Below, piece after piece: positions 9,214-17,461 of a stretch of DNA of 64,000 nucleotides. Origin of the DNA: Rhizobium leguminosarum bv. trifolii WSM1325 (GTDB taxonomy: Bacteria; Pseudomonadota; Alphaproteobacteria; Rhizobiales; Rhizobiaceae); assembly GCA_000023185.1 (NCBI GenBank), contig CP001622.1, positions 1,488,001 through 1,552,000 of the forward strand. The letters run 5' to 3'. Under the pieces are notes generated by a model. The model did not search any database. It was given only the letters and a program-made list of their open reading frames with translations, and was not told where the DNA came from. A program made the position numbers and the translations under genes. Within the stretch, counting starts at the first letter, position 1. Each line of letters starts with the position of its first letter.

Positions 9214-9310
9214 GCCACCGATTTTGACGCAGTGGATCGAGCCAGTTCAACCACTTAGTGGCCCGCGCAGCCAATGCATTTTGACGCAACAGCCACCTGA
9301 TTTTGACGGG
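9214..9310. repeat. Three direct copies of a GCCA...ATTTTGACG motif
   Basis: The core ATTTTGACG, preceded by GCCA, occurs three times in 97 bp: at 9214-9231, 9270-9288 and 9292-9310. Unevenly spaced short direct repeats of this size are typical of transposase-binding sites at the ends of Tn7-like or IS21-like elements. No transposase gene touches them. A clear inverted set at the far side of the island was not found. They are thus either the left end of the Tn7-like element or a relic of another insertion sequence. Confidence 0.55.
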
Positions 9311-9576
9311 CGCGAATAAGTGTCTGTGAACGCTCAGAAAACGGAACTTCCCGCGAACTCTAGGCTGGAAGGTTCGTCGACGCTGTTCTGGATGCTCACG
9401 GAGCCCCGCCACGGAGCTTCCCTCGTTTTCACATCCGATAGAGATTGACTGACCGCGAAAACGCCGGAAGTCCGCCAGCGAAGCTGGAAGGTTGATGTTG
9501 CGCTCAACCGAAATTTGAGAATAATCGAAGCTCCCGAAAGACGGGAATTCTACCCCTTAACAGAGCTAGCGTGCCC
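9311..9576. other. Gap before the large cargo gene, nothing recognised
   Basis: No credible gene is seen between the repeats and the large cargo gene. The stretch probably holds the promoter of that gene, but no clear -35/-10 pair or ribosome site stands out. Confidence 0.4.
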
Positions 9577-12500
9577 ATGGACGAACGGACCGCTCGAAGG
9601 ATACAGCGGCTACTTGCCGACTTTTCGAAAGGAAAGACGGCAGCCGGAGCCGACATTGCTTCCCTGAAATTGGATAGAGGAACACGAGCCGACTTCGATC
9701 TAGCGTCTCTGTTGGCGCCGCCCGATCTCACATTCGGCGCGATTGCAAACGCGTATCCGAGACTAGCCAAAGAGATGGGCGAGCGGGATATGTTTTCCTC
9801 CGCTGCGCTGCTCGGAGGGCTGCTTACGATGCCAGATCTCCAGGGTAACAGCTTTCGGCTCCAAGTCCTTGCCCATATGGCGATCCATCTTTGTCGCGGC
9901 CCGAGAAAACCAAAACTTTCCCAGATCACGCCGTGGTTTGATATGTTGGATCGAGGCGACGTCGGCCGCCAGGAGGATCCTGCAGAGGACCTCTTCATAG
10001 AACTCGTCGTCGGTAACAAGGCAAATTATCGCATCTTCGCTGGCACAATTGAGGCGGCCGCGTTCACGACCGAAATCTTCCTGTCATTCTTGGAGACCTC
10101 GAGTTCTCCCATTGCGCCTGCCATCCTCCAGTCCGTGTTTGCGCTGCTCAAGCTGTCGGAGGAAATTGCTCGACGATCCGAACTGCCGAGGAACATCGTG
10201 GGTTTTCCAAACCCGCGTCGGCGACTGACGCCGCTCAAGGTCGACATTTCAGAGATGCTTCGGACACGCGTTACGTTCGACGTTTCCGAACTGAAGGCGT
10301 TGGAAATTGACCCCGTCGAACTGGATCCATTCGTTCTCGGCGCCGCGCCGACGTCATCCTTCTCCACCGAGGAGATCGGAAACTCCAGCCTTGAAAGGTT
10401 CCCGTTACTGCGAAGCGGCGACAAGATCATCGTTTCCAATCCACCAGGCATCGCCATCGCCATTCGCCGGTTCGTAATCGAATCCTTCCTCGCTTCCAGC
10501 CAGCAGGGGGAGCTCGAGGATGGTCTTTCACACGCATTTGGCCGGCGGCTCGGCAGTGACAGGGCGTTTCGGACGCTGCCGCCACTACCGCTGGAGTTTC
10601 AGCGACGGGGCAACGCGCACATTGCGGAACTCGTAAGCTTCTTTGACAGCGGCCATCCTCTTCAAATAATTGCGGTCGTAGACGGACTGAATTCCTATGC
10701 CCCTGACGGAATGCTCGGGCGCGTCGACGATGCCGCCCTAACGAGGGACGTTCAGGCTGGGATACGCGCTGCATGGCAGCGCTTCTCAAGCGACCCGGAA
10801 TATCGTGGCGGCCTTACTCTCGTGATTGGGTGCAGTTGGGGTCGGTCGGGAATGGCAATGCCGCGGCCGCCCGCGGCCGACTGGCTCGTCGAATCCATCA
10901 GCGCGCACGACTTCATCACATATGGTCGCAGCGAAGGCGGAACGGTTTCCAACTTGTATGCAATGCTGATTGCGGAGCAGAAGCTCCAGAGGATTGGCAT
11001 CGACCTCGCGAACGTCAATGGATTGCTGAACCTTCATGCGTGGGCGAACAAGAACCACGGTCATCTTGTCCCGCACGAGCGGCTGTCGGCCGATTTCGTT
11101 TCTGAAGACGGCGGAGCTAGTCTCCAGATACCGTTGAACTCGCTGCTTGAAGTCAGACATGACGTGGCCAGTGGTTGGGATGAGCATGGTCTCGTCGATC
11201 CGAACGGGCGGTTCATTCGCGTTCGACGTCGCCATTCCACGCCAGGCTTCGGCATGACCGCCCTAAGCCCGTTTTACCTTGCAGCCGCCCATCCATTCAC
11301 GCGCGAAACCGTTGCCGTCTATCACGGCGGTGGCGCCGAGTGGTGGATGACATGTTCAACTGTCACAGAACCCGAAGGAGAGGCCGATCAACTTAGCGAA
11401 GTTGCGCTGTTGTGGGCTGAACGAGTGGCGCGTTCGATCTCCAAGAGTCATCCAGGGCTCACGGGCAAATGGCATTGGAAAATCAAGTTTTCCCAACAAG
11501 CAAGTATGCATGTTGAGAACACTGAAATCCCACCGCTCGCGGAGCTTGTCTCTTTTAGGCTACTCGGGAATACCGCCCATATTTCGGTATCGTCCCTGTT
11601 CGGCGCAGCAGGCGCTCGTTCGGCGAACGACGCGGAAAAGCGTTTCGCCGCCGTCCTTTTGGAGAGCGCGCTAGCAATGGCCGGTATCGTCGCCGACGAC
11701 GAAGCCATGAGCATTTTGATGAGGGACCTCGTCCCTTCGGATGGCGCACGCCAGATGCACGCATTCACTGTTCCTGACGATCGCGATTTCGTGCGTGATG
11801 ACCTTCCTCCACCCAGAAAGATCGAAAGCCTCGCCGATCCCTCGAGCCGGATCGGTCTCGGCTGGTTGTGCCGCGACCGTTCGAAAGGCGACGAGTTGCA
11901 CGGCGCCGAATGCATCCCGTATCTCAATGACGTAGTAAAGTCAGTGATTCAACGAATGCGCGATCGAGTGAAGTTGTTCGATCGCGGCATGCTGATCATT
12001 TTTGCTCTGCGTCGACACGAAGCGGTCACGTATGAGGAGCGACGCTTTCGGCGTTCGTCCCGGTCGATGTCAGCGCTTGCCGACGACCCCGAAAAAATGG
12101 TGGAAGACATCGGTGTCCAGATTTCGCAGCTCAATGCGACGAGTCTCACCAGCCGAATAGTCGCCGAGATGGCGCTGTGCTGGTCGCCGCTTCAAGGCGG
12201 CATTACGCCCGGATCCATGGATCTCGACGAGTTGATGGCTGATGCGGCCATTCTCTACTATTTCGGGGGCTACAGCGACGCGATGAACGCTGGCGTCATG
12301 GAGCAGGTGATCAAGATTTCGCCTGCCGGCAATGTTCTCATGAATCATTCCTTTACCAACAACACGATTACACCGTTCGGCGTTCTTTTTCAGGGGGGAC
12401 GTCTCAAACATGCCGCGGACACCTATGAGGCGAACTTTTCAAACGACGTCCATCAACCAGAAGCATCAAATTCGCCAGAGCTCGAGCCCGCTTTTTTGAC

Positions 12501-12801
12501 GGCCTGGGGGCAAGAGTTTGGATTTCCATTCCAGGAGATTCGGCTCTTTCTTCATGCTTTCATCGACATCGCTGCTGAAGGAAAAGCCGTGGTGTTAACC
12601 GACAAGCGTGCTCTTGTAGTCAAGCTAGCCGAGTTAACCGGTGACCGAGGAGAACTGCGGCCGGATCACCAAGGCGTTCCTCCTCCCGAGCAGAGCGGAC
12701 TGGACGGTAGCGCCTCCCGGCTTTCAAACTCACGCGTGGCAACCCTGGCGGTTTCGCCGGCAGTTGTCGATCGTGACGCGGCCGATCATCGAATTAGATG
12801 A
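9577..12801 (+). CDS. Large cargo protein of unknown family; probable front part of a frame-split gene
   Basis: I do not recognise this protein of about 1,074 residues. It has no signal peptide, no clear membrane segment and no obvious Walker motif. The body (about residues 10-1020) is a soluble mix of helices and strands. The last 50 residues turn into low-complexity polar sequence just where the overlapping frame at 12641 starts to read as convincing protein. That suggests the true product continues there and ends in a PD-(D/E)XK nuclease domain. An in-frame GTG at 9571 is an alternative start, and no strong ribosome site marks either. Its place as cargo beside a TnsABC-TniQ operon, with a nuclease domain downstream, points to a defence role by inference only. 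Confidence 0.75.
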   Translation: MDERTARRIQRLLADFSKGKTAAGADIASLKLDRGTRADFDLASLLAPPDLTFGAIANAYPRLAKEMGERDMFSSAALLGGLLTMPDLQGNSFRLQVLAHMAIHLCRGPRKPKLSQITPWFDMLDRGDVGRQEDPAEDLFIELVVGNKANYRIFAGTIEAAAFTTEIFLSFLETSSSPIAPAILQSVFALLKLSEEIARRSELPRNIVGFPNPRRRLTPLKVDISEMLRTRVTFDVSELKALEIDPVELDPFVLGAAPTSSFSTEEIGNSSLERFPLLRSGDKIIVSNPPGIAIAIRRFVIESFLASSQQGELEDGLSHAFGRRLGSDRAFRTLPPLPLEFQRRGNAHIAELVSFFDSGHPLQIIAVVDGLNSYAPDGMLGRVDDAALTRDVQAGIRAAWQRFSSDPEYRGGLTLVIGCSWGRSGMAMPRPPAADWLVESISAHDFITYGRSEGGTVSNLYAMLIAEQKLQRIGIDLANVNGLLNLHAWANKNHGHLVPHERLSADFVSEDGGASLQIPLNSLLEVRHDVASGWDEHGLVDPNGRFIRVRRRHSTPGFGMTALSPFYLAAAHPFTRETVAVYHGGGAEWWMTCSTVTEPEGEADQLSEVALLWAERVARSISKSHPGLTGKWHWKIKFSQQASMHVENTEIPPLAELVSFRLLGNTAHISVSSLFGAAGARSANDAEKRFAAVLLESALAMAGIVADDEAMSILMRDLVPSDGARQMHAFTVPDDRDFVRDDLPPPRKIESLADPSSRIGLGWLCRDRSKGDELHGAECIPYLNDVVKSVIQRMRDRVKLFDRGMLIIFALRRHEAVTYEERRFRRSSRSMSALADDPEKMVEDIGVQISQLNATSLTSRIVAEMALCWSPLQGGITPGSMDLDELMADAAILYYFGGYSDAMNAGVMEQVIKISPAGNVLMNHSFTNNTITPFGVLFQGGRLKHAADTYEANFSNDVHQPEASNSPELEPAFLTAWGQEFGFPFQEIRLFLHAFIDIAAEGKAVVLTDKRALVVKLAELTGDRGELRPDHQGVPPPEQSGLDGSASRLSNSRVATLAVSPAVVDRDAADHRIR

Positions 12802-13405
12802 ACGCCAAAGCGTGGTGGTGTTCGCACCGGCCATGGTCGTTGAAACAGTCGCCAAATTCTCCATGGACGTCTACCGTGGTTTCTTCGACGATGATTTCTT
12901 TCATTCCTCCGAAATGCGAAAGTGGATTGGGCGAGCCAACAATGAGCGCGGACATGCATTCAACAGCAGCGTGGCAAAACGGCTGTCCGAACTCGGATGG
13001 CAAACTCGCGAAAATCTGAAAGTGGGAGCGATCACTGGTCTGAGTTATGCAACGGACCTCGGCGATATTGACGTCTTCGCATGGCATCCGTCGGACAGTC
13101 GGGTCTTGATCGCCGAGTGCAAGGACCTCTTTGCAGATAAGACGCTGGGCGAGATGGCCCGGCGCCTCGCCAAGTATCGTGGAGGCCTGGACAACAAGGG
13201 GCGCCCAGACAATCTCGAGAAGCACACGCGCCGCATCGCGGCGTTGCGGTCAGCTCCAGATGCGATTGCGAAGTTCATTGGAAAGAGCGCGCTAGAACTA
13301 CAGCCTGTGTTGATATTCAGCCAGCCAACGACGGTCCAATTCCATGAAAATCCGGAATTGGACGGCTTCCTGGTCATGACCAAAGACGATCTCGTGACTT
13401 TGTAG
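12641..13405 (+). CDS. PD-(D/E)XK restriction-endonuclease-like protein, probable C-terminal part of the preceding gene
   Basis: This 254-residue frame starts at a GTG with no ribosome site, overlapping the previous gene by 161 nt in another frame. Residues 105-165 carry a clear PD-(D/E)XK core: GDIDVFAW with Asp144, then Glu159 and Lys161 in AECK. This is the layout of restriction-type and related nucleases that cut DNA with magnesium. The first 70 residues (with WQPWRFRRQLSIVTRPI) read as a continuation of the upstream protein rather than as a natural N-terminus. A frame change near 12640 would fuse both into about 1,300 residues. Mutation, sequencing error or programmed frameshifting could each explain it. 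Confidence 0.8.
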   Translation: MTEENCGRITKAFLLPSRADWTVAPPGFQTHAWQPWRFRRQLSIVTRPIIELDERQSVVVFAPAMVVETVAKFSMDVYRGFFDDDFFHSSEMRKWIGRANNERGHAFNSSVAKRLSELGWQTRENLKVGAITGLSYATDLGDIDVFAWHPSDSRVLIAECKDLFADKTLGEMARRLAKYRGGLDNKGRPDNLEKHTRRIAALRSAPDAIAKFIGKSALELQPVLIFSQPTTVQFHENPELDGFLVMTKDDLVTL

Positions 13406-13647
13406 CGGAGCGTGTAGTCCTAGCAGTGGAAACCGTAGAATGGAACGTCGGGCCTCTATCGCAGCCGGACGAAACTTCAGTGGCAGGTCACGCGCTCAAC
13501 AGTCCGAAAGTCAGCTTCTGCGTTCGTCTTCGATCTCGCCATCGGTAAAGATGGACATCGACGTCTCCACAGGAATCAAACCCCTGGCCGACATCAAGTC
13601 AGGTGGCAGGGTTCTAAAGTTCACAAGCCTGATCGGTCCGGCAAGCG
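13406..13647. other. Gap between two convergent loci
   Basis: About 240 bp separates the rightward cargo locus from the leftward transposition operon. No convincing gene was found. No clear terminator hairpin was seen either. Confidence 0.4.
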
Positions 13648-14571
13648 TCACGGGTAACGGCGTCCAATGGACCAAGTATCCAGAAAGCCCTGTTTGTCCG
13701 AGGCGTCCATGAAATGGCGGAAGATGTCCATGATCTCTTCGTCTTCCAAGTCGGCAAGGTCCTCCCTCTTCGTCTGATCGAACTCGAGACCGTTCCTGGC
13801 AATGTAGTGCTCTATTTCATCAAGCAGGAACGTGCTTCGGCTCAGACTCGCGCCATCGTCGAACACCTGTCGGAAAATCCGGCTGCGGTTCAAATCGATT
13901 TTAATCATGGTTTCGATCTCCTCCTGAATTTGTCTGGGAATGTTCCGGAGAATGCATGCAATGAGCAACAGGGCATGCGTTTCAGCGTTCTCGCGCCGGT
14001 CCTCTGACAGATTTGCAATCTTGACGGCGACGTCCAACCAAGGTTTCTCGGAGTATCTTGGAAGGGTGAGCAGTAGAAGGATCCAATCTTCGGGGTGACC
14101 GCTGCCCCAGAGCGTATTGCGCCAGCCGTAATGGAAGGCCTTTATCGAGCGCATCGGGTAGCAGAAGCGAAAGCGATCGCGCACGATATATGGTTTCATA
14201 TTCAGTCGATCTGATCCGACATACAGCACATATTGCCTTATAGTTGGCCCGTCTGAGGTCTTTGTGTCCGTGTATCGCTCCACAAGCCCGAGGTAATAAT
14301 CGAGCATCCGCTCATGCATCATCGAATGGTTCTGAGCTTGGAACTCGACGTGATAAATCTCGTGATCATCGCCAAGCACGGCGTCCATTCGTAAACCGTC
14401 CATACGGCCAGTTTCCTCCGTCAAACGCCGCAGCGGCGGAATACCCAGCATGGCGGATAGAGAAGAATATCGGAAGGAAAAGAATGTCTTGAGCATCAAG
14501 TCATACTTTGGCGCTCTCGATTCTCGTAGCTCGGCCAGTGTCATAGTAGTCGGATCGAATGTCGCGCTCAC
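13648..14571 (-). CDS. Rpn/PDDEXK-like nuclease coupled to tniQ
   Basis: This protein of about 307 residues resembles the Rpn (recombination-promoting nuclease) and PD-(D/E)XK transposase-like family. The N-terminal part has a putative nuclease core: YDLMLKTFF, then GLRMDAVLGDD, and a few residues on YHVEFQAQ, matching the D...ExQ pattern of that family. A helical C-terminal half follows. I chose the GTG at 14571, which follows GGAGGG and overlaps the tniQ stop as GTGA. An in-frame ATG at 14589 inside tniQ is the alternative. The coupling shows that it belongs to the transposition operon. A role in the recombination reaction or as an accessory nuclease is inference. Confidence 0.75.
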   Translation of the reverse strand: MSATFDPTTMTLAELRESRAPKYDLMLKTFFSFRYSSLSAMLGIPPLRRLTEETGRMDGLRMDAVLGDDHEIYHVEFQAQNHSMMHERMLDYYLGLVERYTDTKTSDGPTIRQYVLYVGSDRLNMKPYIVRDRFRFCYPMRSIKAFHYGWRNTLWGSGHPEDWILLLLTLPRYSEKPWLDVAVKIANLSEDRRENAETHALLLIACILRNIPRQIQEEIETMIKIDLNRSRIFRQVFDDGASLSRSTFLLDEIEHYIARNGLEFDQTKREDLADLEDEEIMDIFRHFMDASDKQGFLDTWSIGRRYP

Positions 14572-16409
14572 ATGTCCCTCCAGTTCCATCCGACGAGATG
14601 GCGACGCTCGACGATGAACTGTTGAATGTTTTCCACAGGAAATGCGGGGGGCACGCCTTTTTCTCGCATGCGCCGCGCAATTCCACGAACGCCGATCCCT
14701 GTCTCCTGGGTCAGACGCGCGTATGTTACATACCGGGCGTCGAATGCCTCAAGATCGTCTTCCCGCATGGTCCAAATCGGAACCCGTCCTGAACGAGCCT
14801 GACGCTGTTCTGCGGGTAGGGCATCTGTGCCGATGAGAAACGCGAACGCTTCCGGGGAAAGGAGCAATCGTTTGCAGATTTCGATTCTGCCGATGTTTTC
14901 GGCGACCGAAGCTTCGAGAAGGTTTTCGATCTCCTCGCAGTCAAGCCGTAGGCCACCGAGCCCTTCCTCCCCAGAAACGCAACCGATGTTCTTAAGGCGG
15001 CCCTCCGTAACGAGGGCGATAATGTCGACGAAACGGAGACCTACCATCCTGGAGACGTCGAAGAGATCCCTCCAATCATCGGGAAACGACGTGGAGGCGC
15101 GGGACAGAATGCTTTCTCGGATCCCCATCAATGTCGATCGGGAAAACCAGTTGCGGCTCTCGTAGTCACCGTCGTCGACCCAGCGCCTTTTCAAGGCCGG
15201 TTCGATCAAACCGTCCGCGACCAAGATCTTCATCGTGGAAGGCTTCGTACCTAGAAGCGTGGCCGCTTCATCCAGAGTGACGATGTCGTTTACGAGTGCG
15301 ATCACCTCCTCGGCCGCAGAAACCGCGACGTAGAAGCCCCTGTTGGACGCTTGTAGGAGGTCGATATGACCAAGATCGGCGAGCCGGCGCCGGATGGTCT
15401 TGTCGTGAACACCTGTTGCTCTGGAGATCGCAGTAATCGTCGTCCAAGGGCTGTTCGTCACCGTTCCGAAAAGGTCGGCCCCGTTGATAACGGGAGTGGA
15501 AGTGAGGGTATGCTGGCGGACGAATTCGCGCACGCTGTCATACTCCGGTGCTTGGTAACCGCCGGCAAGGGCGGTGTAGAGCTTGCCATACATGACCAGC
15601 CCACCAGCTTTATTCGTATGATGGGTGGCGCGGATTCGGTCGAGAAGCTCGCCGATTCCGCCGTCGCCGGCCAGAAACGCCCGGTAACCGGCCTCGCGCG
15701 AAGCGATCAACTCCTGATCGGAGAGGCTTGCGGCAGCAACATTCCGTCCGAAGACGTCCGCGACCCCGAATAGCTCGCACATGGAGATGCCGACGGCGAG
15801 GTTCATCTTATCAAGAAGAGGCCCGTGCTGCTTGATGGCGGACAGCCGCTCAAGGACATAGTGCTCGAAGCTAGTCGGAGTTCTCCGAGTGCTGGCCTCC
15901 ACGAACTCCTCCATCCGGTCTGCCACGATCTCGACCTGGCTGATGAAGTCAAATGGGAAGTTCGTAATCCTTTCGTCCTCCACCTCGATCACGACGGCGG
16001 AATGGACTGGACACGTTGCGGCTTGGGGAAACATCCAGTGGAGGCGAACATAGCGTCGCGCTGAAGGCATCAATGTCTCGTTGAGGTCATCCTCAAGCAC
16101 GCAGTGAGGGCAGAACCGTAGCTTGGAACGCCGGAGCATACGGACCGGATAGACGCAGTCTCCGATCATCGCGCCAGAGTTTTGAGTGGCAACGATCGCC
16201 CGCTTGCGGAGTTCATCGAGAGGCATGCCGGAGACGGTGGCGAGACGATCGACGGCGACGTCGTCCCCGCGGTTCAGCCCTCGGTAGTCGATACCTGCGT
16301 CCCGGCAGAACGCCCGCGAGTTCGGAGCACCGTTCGCCCGCGCAAGACGGGACAGGATGCTCGTAACAGGCTCTCCTTCCAGCAGGGGTACAGGGAACAA
16401 TCCGCTCAT
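14568..16409 (-). CDS. tniQ: TniQ/TnsD-family target-selection protein
   Basis: This 613-residue protein begins as TniQ proteins do (LFPVPLLEGEPVTSILSRLA) and has the TniQ zinc-binding pattern: Cys100 and Cys103 in FCPHC, then Cys133 and His136 in CPVH. In Tn7-like and Tn5053-like elements TniQ picks the target site and recruits the ATPase. The long C-terminal part (about 330-613) contains helix-turn-helix-like stretches (TTITAISRATGVHDKTIRRR, TLDEAATLLGTKPSTMKIL), which could read a specific DNA target. The start overlaps the tnsC stop as ATGA, and the end overlaps the nuclease gene by 4 nt. Confidence 0.92.
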   Translation of the reverse strand: MSGLFPVPLLEGEPVTSILSRLARANGAPNSRAFCRDAGIDYRGLNRGDDVAVDRLATVSGMPLDELRKRAIVATQNSGAMIGDCVYPVRMLRRSKLRFCPHCVLEDDLNETLMPSARRYVRLHWMFPQAATCPVHSAVVIEVEDERITNFPFDFISQVEIVADRMEEFVEASTRRTPTSFEHYVLERLSAIKQHGPLLDKMNLAVGISMCELFGVADVFGRNVAAASLSDQELIASREAGYRAFLAGDGGIGELLDRIRATHHTNKAGGLVMYGKLYTALAGGYQAPEYDSVREFVRQHTLTSTPVINGADLFGTVTNSPWTTITAISRATGVHDKTIRRRLADLGHIDLLQASNRGFYVAVSAAEEVIALVNDIVTLDEAATLLGTKPSTMKILVADGLIEPALKRRWVDDGDYESRNWFSRSTLMGIRESILSRASTSFPDDWRDLFDVSRMVGLRFVDIIALVTEGRLKNIGCVSGEEGLGGLRLDCEEIENLLEASVAENIGRIEICKRLLLSPEAFAFLIGTDALPAEQRQARSGRVPIWTMREDDLEAFDARYVTYARLTQETGIGVRGIARRMREKGVPPAFPVENIQQFIVERRHLVGWNWRDM

Positions 16410-17461
16410 GACGCGCGCTTCCGCCGGCTTTTGACCGAAATCGCATCGACCAGGTGGCCCTTGTCATCGACCTCGCGCTGAATAAGGTTCCATTCTTCGG
16501 CGTGGAAGACGTTCGTCTCGAGGGAGCAGTTTTGTGCGAGGCGGCTGTAGCCATCGATGAAGTGCTGTTTCGTCAGCGTGCCTCTGCCTCTCGACCAGGA
16601 CTTGTCCCAGAGCCCCTTTTCGATGGCGTTCTTGATGATGTGCACGGTCGTCCCGAACCGCCAGATCCCCCCATGCATCAATCGCAGCAGGAAGTCTCGG
16701 GTGAGAGTGAAGCCAAGGGATAGCTCGCAGCATTCAATCAGCGCGTACAAAGTGTCCTCGACCCTGTTTCGATCATCGTCTTCATTCTTAAGATCTTCGA
16801 TCACGATCAGCGGCGCGCGGCGATCAAGTTGTCGATGCGGGTCGCGGTCGATGAAGTTCGCGATGCTCGGAACCCCTGCGATGATAAGCCAGATCGGCCA
16901 CCCCTTGGTGTAGGTCAACGCTTTGATACTGTTGCTGAGATGCATGTATTTCATGCTTGTCGGGGCATCCAGGACGTGTTGGAACTCGTCCAGCACGAGG
17001 ATTCTGGTCTGCATGATTTTCATCCGCTCGATCAGAATGCTCCAATTCTTGTCCGGATCGCTAGTGGCAGAGACTTCGTAGCGACTCGTGCGGAGCAGTT
17101 CCGTGCCCAGCGACTTGAGGGTGGTGCTTGGAGGCGTGTCGGCGCGAAGACTAAGGGACAACCTGTTATATTTTCCCTCGAACGGCTTGAACGACGGATG
17201 GGCGTCGAGGCATCGGTTGAGGCTCTCCGATTTCCCAGCGCCACTTTTCCCCGTGATGGTCAGGGCGTAGCCCTCTTTTGAGTTTCCGGCGAGCACATGT
17301 GCGACCATTTTTTCCAGTTCGTCCGCGATCTTCTCGTCGGCTGGCGTGACGATATGTGTTGACTTGAGCTCATGAAGGAGCCGGGACCGGTACTCGGTGT
17401 CGGGCGAGACCGTATTCCGGATGTGGGCGAGCATTTCGTCGTCTGCGGAGATGTCGGTCAC
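16406..17461 (-). CDS. tniB: TnsC/TniB-family AAA+ transposition ATPase
   Basis: This 351-residue AAA+ ATPase bridges the target selector and the transposase. Walker A is GKSGAGKS at residues 71-78, and Walker B is RILVLDEFQHV with Asp158 and Glu159. Both are typical of TniB/TnsC. The start is shared with the tnsB stop (ATGA overlap), and the stop overlaps tniQ in the same way, so the three proteins are made together. Confidence 0.93.
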   Translation of the reverse strand: MTDISADDEMLAHIRNTVSPDTEYRSRLLHELKSTHIVTPADEKIADELEKMVAHVLAGNSKEGYALTITGKSGAGKSESLNRCLDAHPSFKPFEGKYNRLSLSLRADTPPSTTLKSLGTELLRTSRYEVSATSDPDKNWSILIERMKIMQTRILVLDEFQHVLDAPTSMKYMHLSNSIKALTYTKGWPIWLIIAGVPSIANFIDRDPHRQLDRRAPLIVIEDLKNEDDDRNRVEDTLYALIECCELSLGFTLTRDFLLRLMHGGIWRFGTTVHIIKNAIEKGLWDKSWSRGRGTLTKQHFIDGYSRLAQNCSLETNVFHAEEWNLIQREVDDKGHLVDAISVKSRRKRAS

